64,000 nucleotides of DNA from Candidatus Roseilinea sp. NK_OTU-006 (GTDB taxonomy: Bacteria > Chloroflexota > Anaerolineae > J036 > Brachytrichaceae), in assembly GCF_012931985.1 (NCBI RefSeq), contig NZ_JAAFGM010000008.1:62001-126000 (forward strand), written 5' to 3'. The number at the start of each line of letters is the position of its first letter. Within the stretch, counting starts at the first letter, position 1. Below, in pieces: positions 53,524 to 61,568 of the stretch. A model generated the notes under the pieces. That model was not told where the DNA came from and did not search any database. It was given only the letters and a program-made list of their open reading frames with translations. The translations under genes were made by a program, and so were the position numbers.

Positions 53524-53877
53524 TTATCCTGCAAAGTACTGCCCGAATCGTCGTATAAGCTCTTCCTGCTCTTTGTTAGGTTGCCATTTGCCTTCTCTGA
53601 TTAGTCTGTCTACGTCGTAGGCGGCACCTCGATAAGCTTTCGCTCGGATTACTTCATGGATGGCTTGTAAGGCCGCTACCTCTCCTGTGAGCGTTAGCAT
53701 GTCCTCCAACGTTAACCTTTCATCGAGTGCGATTAGCTCAGATATGAGTCGCTTGGCTTCCTCATATCGGTCTTCGGATGCTAGCCTCTCAAGGCGTTCT
53801 ACCAGAGTGGACAATCGAGGGTCTGGCCGCTGCTTGAATTGACGCTTCATCCATTCCACATATTCTTTGTCGTCCAT
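53524..53877 (-). CDS. candidate immunity protein for RHS tip F
   Basis: The 117-residue protein appears fully alpha-helical (for example RLERLASEDRYEEAKRLISE and AALQAIHEVIRAKAYRGAA). No family is recognised. It starts 16 bp after the stop of RHS tip F on the same strand. This is the standard position of an immunity gene in polymorphic toxin loci. The base composition is more AT-rich than the core genome genes. The assignment as an immunity protein rests on position only. Confidence 0.5.
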   Translation of the reverse strand: MDDKEYVEWMKRQFKQRPDPRLSTLVERLERLASEDRYEEAKRLISELIALDERLTLEDMLTLTGEVAALQAIHEVIRAKAYRGAAYDVDRLIREGKWQPNKEQEELIRRFGQYFAG

Positions 53878-53893
53878 GGATCCTCACTCCTCT

Positions 53894-54880
53894 CTATGGA
53901 CCTAACAAACTCACCGTGTCCACATACACATCCGTGTTTCTAATGATGTATTGAGGATATCCACCCGGACCATATTCCGGATAGCTAACCGTGATCGGCT
54001 CCGGAGCCGCTCCCTTGCCGCCAAGCGACCTTGGCACCTCGAGCTTGCCGGCAACTTGTAGCGTGTCGAACTGCAAGCGCACAGCGGCATCGTTCCAGCT
54101 TGGATTGATCTGCAAACCTGCACGCGCTGCGGAAGCCGTCTCAAACTTTGCCGGCGTGACATACCAGCCGTCTTCACGCGCCGGTAGAACTTTTGTCTCA
54201 ATGATCTCCTGAGTCCGTGGTAATGCTGAATGAGCATAGCGATACATGGTCGAATGCACGGCTTGACCGTCGGGCTTGACGTAGAAATCTGGCCGTCGCG
54301 AAGCCGATGCTGAGCTTTGTCCTGCAGAAGGCAGCTGCGGCGCATTGGCCGATTTGGGCGCGGGCAATTGTCGCGATGGTGGAGTGTATCTCGGCGCGCC
54401 GTGATTGACATATTCCCCGGAAGCGGGGTTAAAGACGATGTTGCCCCCGCCTTCAACGTAGGGTTTGCAGTTGATTCGAAGGCAGCGCGGATCACCTTGT
54501 TGCTGAGGCTTATGCCCACTCGGATCGGTGTATCTCAGCGGGTTGTTGTAAACGTAGGCGTAGCGATTGAGCGCCTGCGACCGCAGGGAGTCCCCGTGGG
54601 ACGGATCGTCCGGCCGCGGCACGATGCTGCCGGCGAGAGGAAGCGGGCCAACAGCGGCGAGTAGTAGCGCGCGTTGCCGGCGCGCAGCGGAGGTCCCTGC
54701 GGGGGATAGTCGTACAGCCCAACACTGGCTTCCAGCCGCTGGCCGGCGGCCACGTCCCGAGTGAGCACAGCGAACCGCGGGATGAACCGCCGATCCGTTG
54801 GCCACGTGCCGCTAACGTGGCGCGCCGAACCATACGGCGTGTCCCACAGAAGAGAGGCTTCGCACTAGCGCGCCTCTGCC
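53894..54880 (-). pseudogene. RHS toxin tip F, frameshifted
   Basis: The 5' part (54880 to about 54630) is in one frame: DTPYGSARHVSGTWPTDRRF, VLTRDVAAGQRLEASVGLYD, NARYYSPLLARFLSP. The 3' part (about 54640 to 53894) is in another: SIVPRPDDPSHGDSLRSQAL, PLRYTDPSGHKP. Sister copies have one more base at 54629-54630 (GCTGTCC versus GCTGCC on the plus strand), so a single-base deletion split the gene. After DPSGH come about 180 residues including TMYRYAHSALPRTQEII, FDTLQVAGKLEVPRS and YPEYGPGGYPQYII. The Arg-x-Tyr start and PEYGxGGxPQ end recall ADP-ribosyltransferase-like RHS toxins, but this is tentative. Confidence 0.75.
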
Positions 54881-54920
54881 ACAATCCACCACTCGTATTC
54901 AGCACCGGCAGGCGTGCTAC

Positions 54921-56084
54921 CTACGGCCTTGTTGCATATCCTCTTATACCGACTCTCGTCTTTTCAAGCGCGCATCCTAGATCAGCTACATGCAGCGTGC
55001 TCGATACCCTGTCAACTTGGGGCACGAAGAGCAGGTATTGTCTGTTTCTTCCTGCCACCATTGCGGTCGTTATTCCGTTGTACTTAGACCCACTCCTACG
55101 CCGCTGCTCAGATTCGGCGAGTGCATCGGGGGCAAACTCTACGAATACCTCTTGGTTGTTCGACTCAAGATCATACCTCCACACCCTAAGCGACTTCGGA
55201 TCGGGCCTCAGCACAACATCGTCGGTCAACCATGAATTCATATCATCGAAATCACCTTGACCCAGGGTAATCACTCTGCGACTTGCTAAATCTACAAAGT
55301 GCTTGACCCAGGTTAGCTGGCTATATCCTTTCTCGTCTTTCTCACTCTTTCCCCGTGTCAAGAACGAGGCACGCTTCCCTGTTGGTGACAACTCCACAGC
55401 GCCCGCTCCGCGCGGAACAGGCAATGTAACTAATAGCTCCGAACTGGTTTTGCCATCCCAACGCCATACTTCCAACTCACCCTGTATGGTATGTCCGCGA
55501 TCAATAGCGCATATGCAAGCAACCAGCCCGAGTGGCTCTTCTATGTCTATGCTGCAGTTAGGATGCGAGCAAACCTGTAACTCCTTCACACGCCCATCGG
55601 ATAACCGCAGGTGATAGAGCTTGTCTCTACCAGGTCGTATAGAGTTGTAATATATCCCCACCATCTTCCCATCCCACTGGATTTCTACGCCGGAGTAATT
55701 CAATTCGCTAACAGTATCGCTTGGGACACTGCTTGGCAGAATTCGCGACTCTCCCGTCTCTGGGTTGTAGAAGAAAACGAACGGATGCGGCGTGCCCAGA
55801 GACAACCCACTCTTGCCGTTGCCAACCAGCCATTCGCCATTCGGGGACAGATCTAGCGTGATAACTTCAAACATGCGCAACGCCATCTCTCTGACACATT
55901 CCCTGGGCACGATTAGGTCCTTCAGCGTCTCGAGGGATAGGCGCTCCTGACGTTCTGCCTCCAACGGCGTCGGCGCTGGTGTGTGCACCGTGCCAAGCTC
56001 GTTAACTGGACGCAAGCATCCGGCAACGGCTGCAGCGAGGATCAACAAAGATATTTCGCGTAGAAATGGCGGTCGTTTCACCAT
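54921..56084 (-). CDS. beta-propeller-like lipoprotein following RHS tip E
   Basis: The 387-residue protein has a lipoprotein signal (LILAAAVAGCLRP, Cys about 22). The rest has repeated short beta-strand units such as ITLDLSPNGEWLVGNGKSG, GVEIQWDGKMVGIYYNSI and AVELSPTGKRASFLTRGKS, which look like TolB/WD40-type blades. It starts 28 bp after the metalloprotease-like frame of tip E ends, on the same strand, so it occupies the immunity slot. It would be anchored outside the membrane. It has no recognised family. The base composition is lower in GC than in the core genes. Confidence 0.6.
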   Translation of the reverse strand: MVKRPPFLREISLLILAAAVAGCLRPVNELGTVHTPAPTPLEAERQERLSLETLKDLIVPRECVREMALRMFEVITLDLSPNGEWLVGNGKSGLSLGTPHPFVFFYNPETGESRILPSSVPSDTVSELNYSGVEIQWDGKMVGIYYNSIRPGRDKLYHLRLSDGRVKELQVCSHPNCSIDIEEPLGLVACICAIDRGHTIQGELEVWRWDGKTSSELLVTLPVPRGAGAVELSPTGKRASFLTRGKSEKDEKGYSQLTWVKHFVDLASRRVITLGQGDFDDMNSWLTDDVVLRPDPKSLRVWRYDLESNNQEVFVEFAPDALAESEQRRRSGSKYNGITTAMVAGRNRQYLLFVPQVDRVSSTLHVADLGCALEKTRVGIRGYATRP

Positions 56085-56112
56085 ATCGATTTCACCTTTG
56101 CACTGCGCTGTG

Positions 56113-57020
56113 CTATTTCATGCGCGGTGGTTTGAATAAGGCGGTCATTGCCCCACCCCAGTCGCTTCGCAAGTCGTCTCGAGCAACTTGGTAAACAGGA
56201 TTATTCATATCATTGAACCATTCTTTGGCTTTGTTTACGTCGGTGGTCAAAGCCGCCAGCGATAAAGCTGCTCGTTCTCGTGCTTTTGTCATTTCTATAT
56301 CAGTCGCACCATGGGTCAGCTCAAGGAAGACCGAATACTGGAAGATATACGCCTCGCGTTCGAACTGCTTGGTGGTGAACTCGCGGTCGCGATGCGCGTG
56401 CTCCGGCAGCTCGTGCGCCACCTCCCGTTGGAAGGCATGGAACAACTCATGCCCTACCAGCGCCACCCAGTTTGCATCTGCCAATCGGTCTCGTTCGTTC
56501 GCCGACGGTGGGACAATGATCAAGTGGCCACTCCGCTGAGATTGCCAGTTTACATCACTGCCGAAGTGGCCGGACGCCAGCGGCAGGCTGATCCCGCCGG
56601 AAGGCCGGGGCATCACGGCAATCGTCACCTGTTGCAACAGGTCGATCTCTTTGGCGCGTAGCTTGTTGAACAGGCGCGCCCCAGCCGGGTGGATTCCAGC
56701 CGGCGTTGCAGTTGGGCTTTCTGCTCGTTGCTCAGGCAACTGAGCACCTGGCAGACCTCGTCGGCTTGGTGCCCTGTTGGGTCGGTGTATCTCAGCGGGT
56801 TGTTGCGGACGTAGGCGTAGCGGTTGAGCGCCTGCGACCGCAGGGAGTCCCCGTGGGACGGGTCGTCCGGCCGCGGCACGATGCTGTCCGGCGAGAGGAA
56901 GCGGCCGAACAACGGCGAGTAATAGCGCGCGTTGCCGGTGCGCAGCGAACGGCGGGATGATCCAAAGCGCCGGTTGGTGAGCTGGGTGCCGCTGACCTGG
57001 CGCGGCGAGGAGTATCAGGA
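56113..57020 (-). pseudogene. RHS toxin tip E with an HExxH metallopeptidase domain, frameshifted
   Basis: A damaged RHS core is visible: NARYYSPLFGRFLSPDSIVP and PLRYTDPTGHQADE. The segment equivalent to LTRDVAAGQRLEGSVGLYDY is missing and the upstream frame is shifted. After DPTGH the core frame ends in a stop at 56625. Sequence in the neighbouring frame continues without a break: GARLFNKLRAKEIDLLQQ, VALVGHELFHAFQREVAHEL and QFEREAYIFQYSVFLE. The HELFH motif, followed by a Glu near FEREAYIFQ, looks like a zinc metallopeptidase. A one-base indel near 56690 explains the break. The distal frame alone can be read as a 208-residue protein from 56739. Confidence 0.7.
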
Positions 57021-57030
57021 TACAGTCTTC

Positions 57031-57477
57031 TCACTTCGATGCATCTGGCGTTGATTTCACTCTCTCGTCAAATTCCACAGCGCCGCGATACACCCAACCC
57101 TGTACGGTTGAAGACTCAATAAAAAGATACCAGTTGCGACTCCAGGGAGACCAAACCGCCTTCTTAACAGTGATTACTTCACATCCCTTAATAACACCTT
57201 TCGCTTCTCCAGTATAGCCTTGATATGCACTGTTCTTGTCACCCGGCTCAACAGCTGGTAGCTCCCAGACATTGACCAGCACCTCTGTCGGGTCTTCCCC
57301 CAAACATTTAACTCTTGCAGTTTGTGGCAGTTTGGTCAATTCTGCTGGCAGTGGCGGCTCAGGCATCGGCATTATCGCTGGCCGACGCAGGAATTCAGAA
57401 AGCAACGCTACACCTATCAGGCACCCAGCTAGCAGCCCGATGCATATCATCAGCCATATTCGGAGAGTCGCTTTCAT
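57031..57477 (-). CDS. membrane-anchored protein, candidate immunity for RHS tip D
   Basis: The 148-residue protein begins with a hydrophobic segment with a lipobox-like Cys (LMICIGLLAGCLIGVALLS). It then has a short Pro-rich linker and a beta-rich domain with WSPWSRNWYLFIESS and VQGWVYRGAVEF near the end, the pattern of SH3-like modules. The ATG at 57477 overlaps the TGA of tip D (57474-57476) as ATGA, so the two are translationally coupled. The position supports an immunity or surface-anchored partner role. No family was recognised. Confidence 0.55.
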   Translation of the reverse strand: MKATLRIWLMICIGLLAGCLIGVALLSEFLRRPAIMPMPEPPLPAELTKLPQTARVKCLGEDPTEVLVNVWELPAVEPGDKNSAYQGYTGEAKGVIKGCEVITVKKAVWSPWSRNWYLFIESSTVQGWVYRGAVEFDERVKSTPDASK

Positions 57478-58427
57478 GGAATGTGATGAAAGACACTGAG
57501 ACTTCTTGAGCCCGGTGAGTTCAGTCCCCAAACTGCAGGGCGAGCGTCAAAACTCTGACGGATCAAGTCGCCCACTTCCGACAAGTTTACGATGCCTGCA
57601 CCGAGCATCCGCCCATGATTCACACCCACGTCACCTACAATAATATCCGGTGTGTTATCGAAGTCACGCAATCTATTCACTGCGTAGCCCACCCAGGTTT
57701 CGTAAAAGAAGCCCATGTAAAAGAAACCTGCCCAGTGATGTGCTTGATTTCTTTCTCCTGCATCTATCAAATCTGCTTGCCAATTAGCATTGGACTCATG
57801 CAATGGCGGATTGACAGCCCAGACCGCGCCAGGGTTCGCCATTGCTGCTGCACCGGCAAATTGGTTGGTGTAAGGAATCCCACCCCATACCAATCCCACC
57901 GCCATCACGAACTGGCTCTCCTCACCCGGTCGGTACCATGCAGACAGTCGATCAATGTGTGTCGCAAAACTATCTATTCCTGTCTGAGATTCGGAATCCC
58001 ACCGCAAAGCACCGGTCCAGTATGCATCCCTGTTGGCACCGTACCTGGCCCAATCTGCATTTGTCCAAGAACCATTTACACCGCTCCCCCGATGAATCAC
58101 AGAAAATAGACGATCTCGTCGATCTTGATCATTTGGATCACGTTTATGTGCCCTTCGGAAATCAGCTTCCCATGCTGCGTCTAGTGGATCATGCCCACTC
58201 GGATCGGTGTATCTCAGCGGGTTGTTGCGGACGTAGGCGTAGCGGTTGAAGTCTTGCGGATTGGCGGGGTTGGGCACAATGCTGTCCGGCGAGAGGAAGC
58301 GCCCGAACAACGGCGAGTAATAGCGCGCGTTGTAATCATAGAGGCCGACACTGCCTTCCAAACGCTGCCCCGCGGCCACGTCCCGCGTAAGCGTAGCGAA
58401 CGGCGGGATGAACCGCCGATCCGTCAA
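57474..58427 (-). CDS. orphan RHS toxin tip D
   Basis: An intact 317-residue frame: TDRRFIPPFATLTRDVAAGQ, LYDYNARYYSPLFGRFLSP, NRYAYVRNNPLRYTDPSGHD. About 220 residues of variable C-terminal domain follow, with GSWTNADWARYGANRDAYW, WHRW-like aromatic clusters, ERNQAHHWAGFFYMGFFYE and DIIVGDVGVNHGRMLG. The paired His residues are candidates for a catalytic or metal site. The domain is not recognised. The only possible start is TTG 58427. Upstream sequence to about 58590 is a decayed core (VYWLHGGHLGSASLVTNASG, then an in-frame TAG), so this is a displaced 3' fragment, not a full gene. Confidence 0.7.
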   Translation of the reverse strand: MTDRRFIPPFATLTRDVAAGQRLEGSVGLYDYNARYYSPLFGRFLSPDSIVPNPANPQDFNRYAYVRNNPLRYTDPSGHDPLDAAWEADFRRAHKRDPNDQDRRDRLFSVIHRGSGVNGSWTNADWARYGANRDAYWTGALRWDSESQTGIDSFATHIDRLSAWYRPGEESQFVMAVGLVWGGIPYTNQFAGAAAMANPGAVWAVNPPLHESNANWQADLIDAGERNQAHHWAGFFYMGFFYETWVGYAVNRLRDFDNTPDIIVGDVGVNHGRMLGAGIVNLSEVGDLIRQSFDARPAVWGLNSPGSRSLSVFHHIP

Positions 58428-58611
58428 CCACGTGCCGCTAACGTGGCACGCCGAACCATACGGCGTGTCCCACAGGGAGGCTGAGCACTAGCGGCTTTGC
58501 AAGTGCGCGCCACCGCTGGCGTTCGTCACCAGCGACGCGCTGCCTAGGTGGCCACCGTGCAGCCAATACACCCCATTGCTGTTGCGTGTTGCAAGGACTA
58601 TTCGACAGTTG

Positions 58612-58917
58612 TCAAACTACAAGCTTTTCACCAATAGCCCGCAGTATGGTTGCTAACCACACAAAGCAGTAACTGATCGGCTCGCGGGTATTGTTGATTA
58701 TCTTCTCCATTTCTGACCAGTCATCAGACAACTGACCCAACCCAAATTCAGTTGGTTGCTGATATGGATCATAGAGTTGGTCGGAGGGAATCGTCCAGTA
58801 GTAATCAACGTCTAACTCGACACTCGAGATGCCCTGATCTTCCAGATGTGTAAATAATTTATCAGCAGCCTCACGAAGTTTAGCTATAGGTATTTTCAAT
58901 GTCGCATCACTACTCAT
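58612..58917 (-). CDS. candidate immunity protein for RHS tip C
   Basis: The 101-residue soluble acidic protein begins MSSDATLKIPIAKLREAADK. It has ELDVDYYWTIPSDQLYDPYQ in the middle and a hydrophobic helix near the end (SYCFVWLATILRAIGEKLVV). The ATG at 58917 overlaps the stop of the tip C toxin frame by 8 bp. It is in the immunity slot. No family is recognised with certainty. The stretch looks more AT-rich than the flanking core DNA. Confidence 0.55.
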   Translation of the reverse strand: MSSDATLKIPIAKLREAADKLFTHLEDQGISSVELDVDYYWTIPSDQLYDPYQQPTEFGLGQLSDDWSEMEKIINNTREPISYCFVWLATILRAIGEKLVV

Positions 58918-60268
58918 TGACTTGTCTCCGCAGCTCATTGATCTGTGCTTGTTTCTTCGATAATTCTCTCTGGAAGTTCGCAATTTCCCTTTGCAACTCC
59001 TTGATACGCGTGTTGATGATACGTTCTCTAATCTCGAGTGTTGGTGCGTTCTTGAGCAATCCCCTATTGTCATAAGCGTCGGGGTCTTTCATATATGCTT
59101 CAAGTTTAGCTTGGTGCTCGGTAATCCGGTCCCTTAGGGACCGGATTCCTTTCTCTAACTGGCGAATTTGACGTTCAATGGCTACAGCTTCATTCGTCGG
59201 ATCGCCGTCTTTAGATAACTCCTGCGCGGCCTTGCCGGCGCCTCCCGCCGCCCAACAGTCGCAGTAACGACCCGATCAGCCCGCCGATCCCGCCGCCTTT
59301 ACCTTCTCCCTCCCCCTCGCGCTTGGCGGCAAACAGGGGCACCTGCGTGCCGTCGTTCAGCATCACCGGCGTTTGCTGCGCCGAGGGCGCCTGGCCGGCT
59401 TGCTGCTCGTTCAGCAACGGGGGCGTGCTGGGTTGGCAGAGCTGCGGCGCCCAGTCGCATAGGAAGCGCTTGAAAGGATCTTTCTCAGCATGCCCGGACG
59501 GGTCGGTGTATTTGAGCGGGTTGTTGAGGACGTAGCTGTACCGATTCAGGCTTTGCGGGTTGCCCGGCTCGGGGACGATGCTATCGGCGCTGATGAAGCG
59601 CCCGAACAGCGGCGAGTAGTAGCGCGCGTTGTAAAAGTACAGCCCAGTCTCGTCCGCGAGCTGACCGGTGTAGGCGCGGCGGGTGGGCAGCGCGCCCTGC
59701 GCCGCCCGCACGCTGCCATAGGGATGATACCACTGCCGCGCGATCACGGAACCACTGAGATCAGTGATGGCCTGAGGGAGCCAAGATGATCGGCGTGCAG
59801 GAAGTAGAGCGTGCCGGTGCTATTGCCGGGCGGCAGGACGCCCAGGGCGATAGGGCGGCCAGTGGCATGGTAGTACAGGCGCCAGGTGGTGTTGGCGGGC
59901 GGGGCGGAGGGGCCGGTCTGGGCGACGGGCCGCGCCAGGCCGCGGGCCTTGGGGTGCGCGCCGCCGCCGAGCACGGTGACGCTGAAGTTGTCGAAGCGGT
60001 GGCTGCCGGCGCTGGCGGGCTGATACGACCACAGGCCGGCGTGGCCGGTGGCGAAGGCGCTGTCGGTCACCGGGCCGATGACGGGGCTGCCGTTGACTTC
60101 GACGCTGAGGGCTGAGCCGTCCGCGCGCAGGGCAAGCGTATACCAGGTGTTCAGACTGAAGGCGGGGATGGTGGCCGAGCCGAGCAGGGTGAAGTTATCC
60201 ACGCGCCACAGGTTGACGGTGCCGTTGCTCTCGATCTCGGCGAGAGAGCAATCAGCCGCGAATATCGG
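58910..60268 (-). pseudogene. RHS toxin tip C with two frameshifts
   Basis: The 5' part (about 60268-59770) encodes a LamG/FdnF-like module (FDNFSVTVLGGG) and GTLYFLHADHLGS. Near 59780 the frame shifts to ITDLSGSVIARQWYHPYG ... NARYYSPLFGRFISADSIVP ... PLKYTDPSGHAEKDP. At the C-run 59244-59246 one extra base changes the frame again. With it removed the reading would continue GGAGKAAQELSKDGDPTNEA and a long charged helical toxin domain (IRQLEKGIRSLRDRI ... KELQREIANFQRELSKK) to 58910. Either indel could be real decay or a homopolymer sequencing error. The immunity candidate follows with an 8-bp overlap. Confidence 0.75.
59123..59147. repeat. 11-bp perfect inverted repeat inside the tip C toxin region
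   Basis: AATCCGGTCCC (59123-59133) and GGGACCGGATT (59137-59147) flank TTA. It is a strong hairpin inside what would be the coiled-coil toxin coding region. It may be a chance result of the coding sequence (SLRD repeat) or a regulatory hairpin. Confidence 0.5.
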
Positions 60269-60272
60269 CCTC

Positions 60273-61568
60273 TTACGGGAACTCAACCGGCGTCCAGCCC
60301 AGCATATCAATCTGATATGGAATGTTCACGGTGCTCAATACTTCCGCCTGCCACGAGTCGACATCCAGCAGCCTGAGCTCGCCGGTTTCGTCCTGCCGGT
60401 ACACAAGATAGACCAGCAAATTCCGACCTGCCACAGAAACCCATCTTGCCCTATAGAACGTAACTTTCGGGTCGCAGACTTCTCTGATCTCGCCTGTCAG
60501 CGTATTCAGCACGAAGCTCGGACCGCCTTGTGGGCCTTCAAACAGACTCACCAACAGGTATTTCCCATCCAGAGACCAGCTCAGAATGTCCACAAGGTCT
60601 GTCGGAGGAAAATGAGTCAGCTCAGATAAGTTCCTGCCATCGCTTGTCAGGCTAACTATCCGAGTATGATTTTCCGACTCGGAGACCAAGGCGAATGCCA
60701 CTTTCGAATCATCGGGCGACCAGGCTGCCGGTCCTGCAAAAGGCTTGCCACCTGCATATCTCCACAGGTCAGTGCCTTTTGAGATGTCACGTAATATCAC
60801 TTCGAACTCTAAAGCGCCCGAGATAGCCCAGGCAGTATAAACCGCCAAATTCCCGGCTCCGTTCAACGACACGTAACCGCCCCAAGGGTTGTTGCTTTCG
60901 AAGGTGTAGCCAGGCAGGTCCAATTCCTCCTTCACCGTTATCACAGTACCATTTGAAGGGTCGAATAAAGCAAATACTGACGTCTCGCCAATACTTCCCT
61001 GCCGTTCATAACTCACCCACAGCTTTACCCTGCCGTCCCGGGTCCAGCGAGACACGGCTTTCCATTCCTCTGCCCAGGGCCACAGGGATTTCTCACCGGT
61101 CTGCAGATCATAGATGGCTAGGGCCTTCTCCTCCCTAAGCTCCATAAAGGCCACGCGTCGTCCTTCTGAATCCAGCGAGGCAAAACCTCCTTCGAAACTA
61201 AACACAGTGTTGGGCGATTGGTGGCCGGCAGTAAACGCCCACAGCTTCGCGGGTGTACCCACTTCTTCAAACAATAAGCTGCCCTGTTGGAGAATGGTCT
61301 CTTGCGGGCCGGTCTGAAGAGCCGGGCACGCGCTTTGCATGGTGGTAGCGGCTGGGCTTGCTTCCAAGGTGGCCGGGCTTGGAGGTGGTGAAGGGGGAGC
61401 CGCCGGGGTGCTCGTGGGCTCAGGCGATATCTCTGTCACGGTGGGTGCTGGTGCGATGGTGCTCACAGGAGTGGGTAGAGCGACAGGCCTGCAAGCCGAG
61501 AATAGCATCAGGCCACCGAGCAACCCCAGGAATAGGTTCTTGTGTTTCATCATGCCCTCGCTCATCAT
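60273..61568 (-). CDS. beta-propeller-like lipoprotein following RHS tip B
   Basis: The 431-residue protein has a lipoprotein signal (LGLLGGLMLFSACRP) and a Pro/Thr/Ser-rich linker (to about residue 75). Repeated beta-blade-like units follow (AWSPDDSKVAFALVSESEN, LSWSLDGKYLLVSLFEGPQ), of TolB/WD40 type. The ATG at 61568 overlaps the TGA of tip B as ATGA. A later ATG at 61550 gives a neater signal peptide. By position it is the immunity or surface partner of tip B. It has the same general architecture as the lipoprotein after tip E. Function is inferred from context only. Confidence 0.65.
   Translation of the reverse strand: MMSEGMMKHKNLFLGLLGGLMLFSACRPVALPTPVSTIAPAPTVTEISPEPTSTPAAPPSPPPSPATLEASPAATTMQSACPALQTGPQETILQQGSLLFEEVGTPAKLWAFTAGHQSPNTVFSFEGGFASLDSEGRRVAFMELREEKALAIYDLQTGEKSLWPWAEEWKAVSRWTRDGRVKLWVSYERQGSIGETSVFALFDPSNGTVITVKEELDLPGYTFESNNPWGGYVSLNGAGNLAVYTAWAISGALEFEVILRDISKGTDLWRYAGGKPFAGPAAWSPDDSKVAFALVSESENHTRIVSLTSDGRNLSELTHFPPTDLVDILSWSLDGKYLLVSLFEGPQGGPSFVLNTLTGEIREVCDPKVTFYRARWVSVAGRNLLVYLVYRQDETGELRLLDVDSWQAEVLSTVNIPYQIDMLGWTPVEFP

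Noticed and set aside
53195..58250. Repeated blocks read as a possible CRISPR array
   Set aside because: The repeated segments are hundreds of bases long, lie far apart at uneven distances and encode RHS core protein. There are no short uniform spacers and no cas genes.
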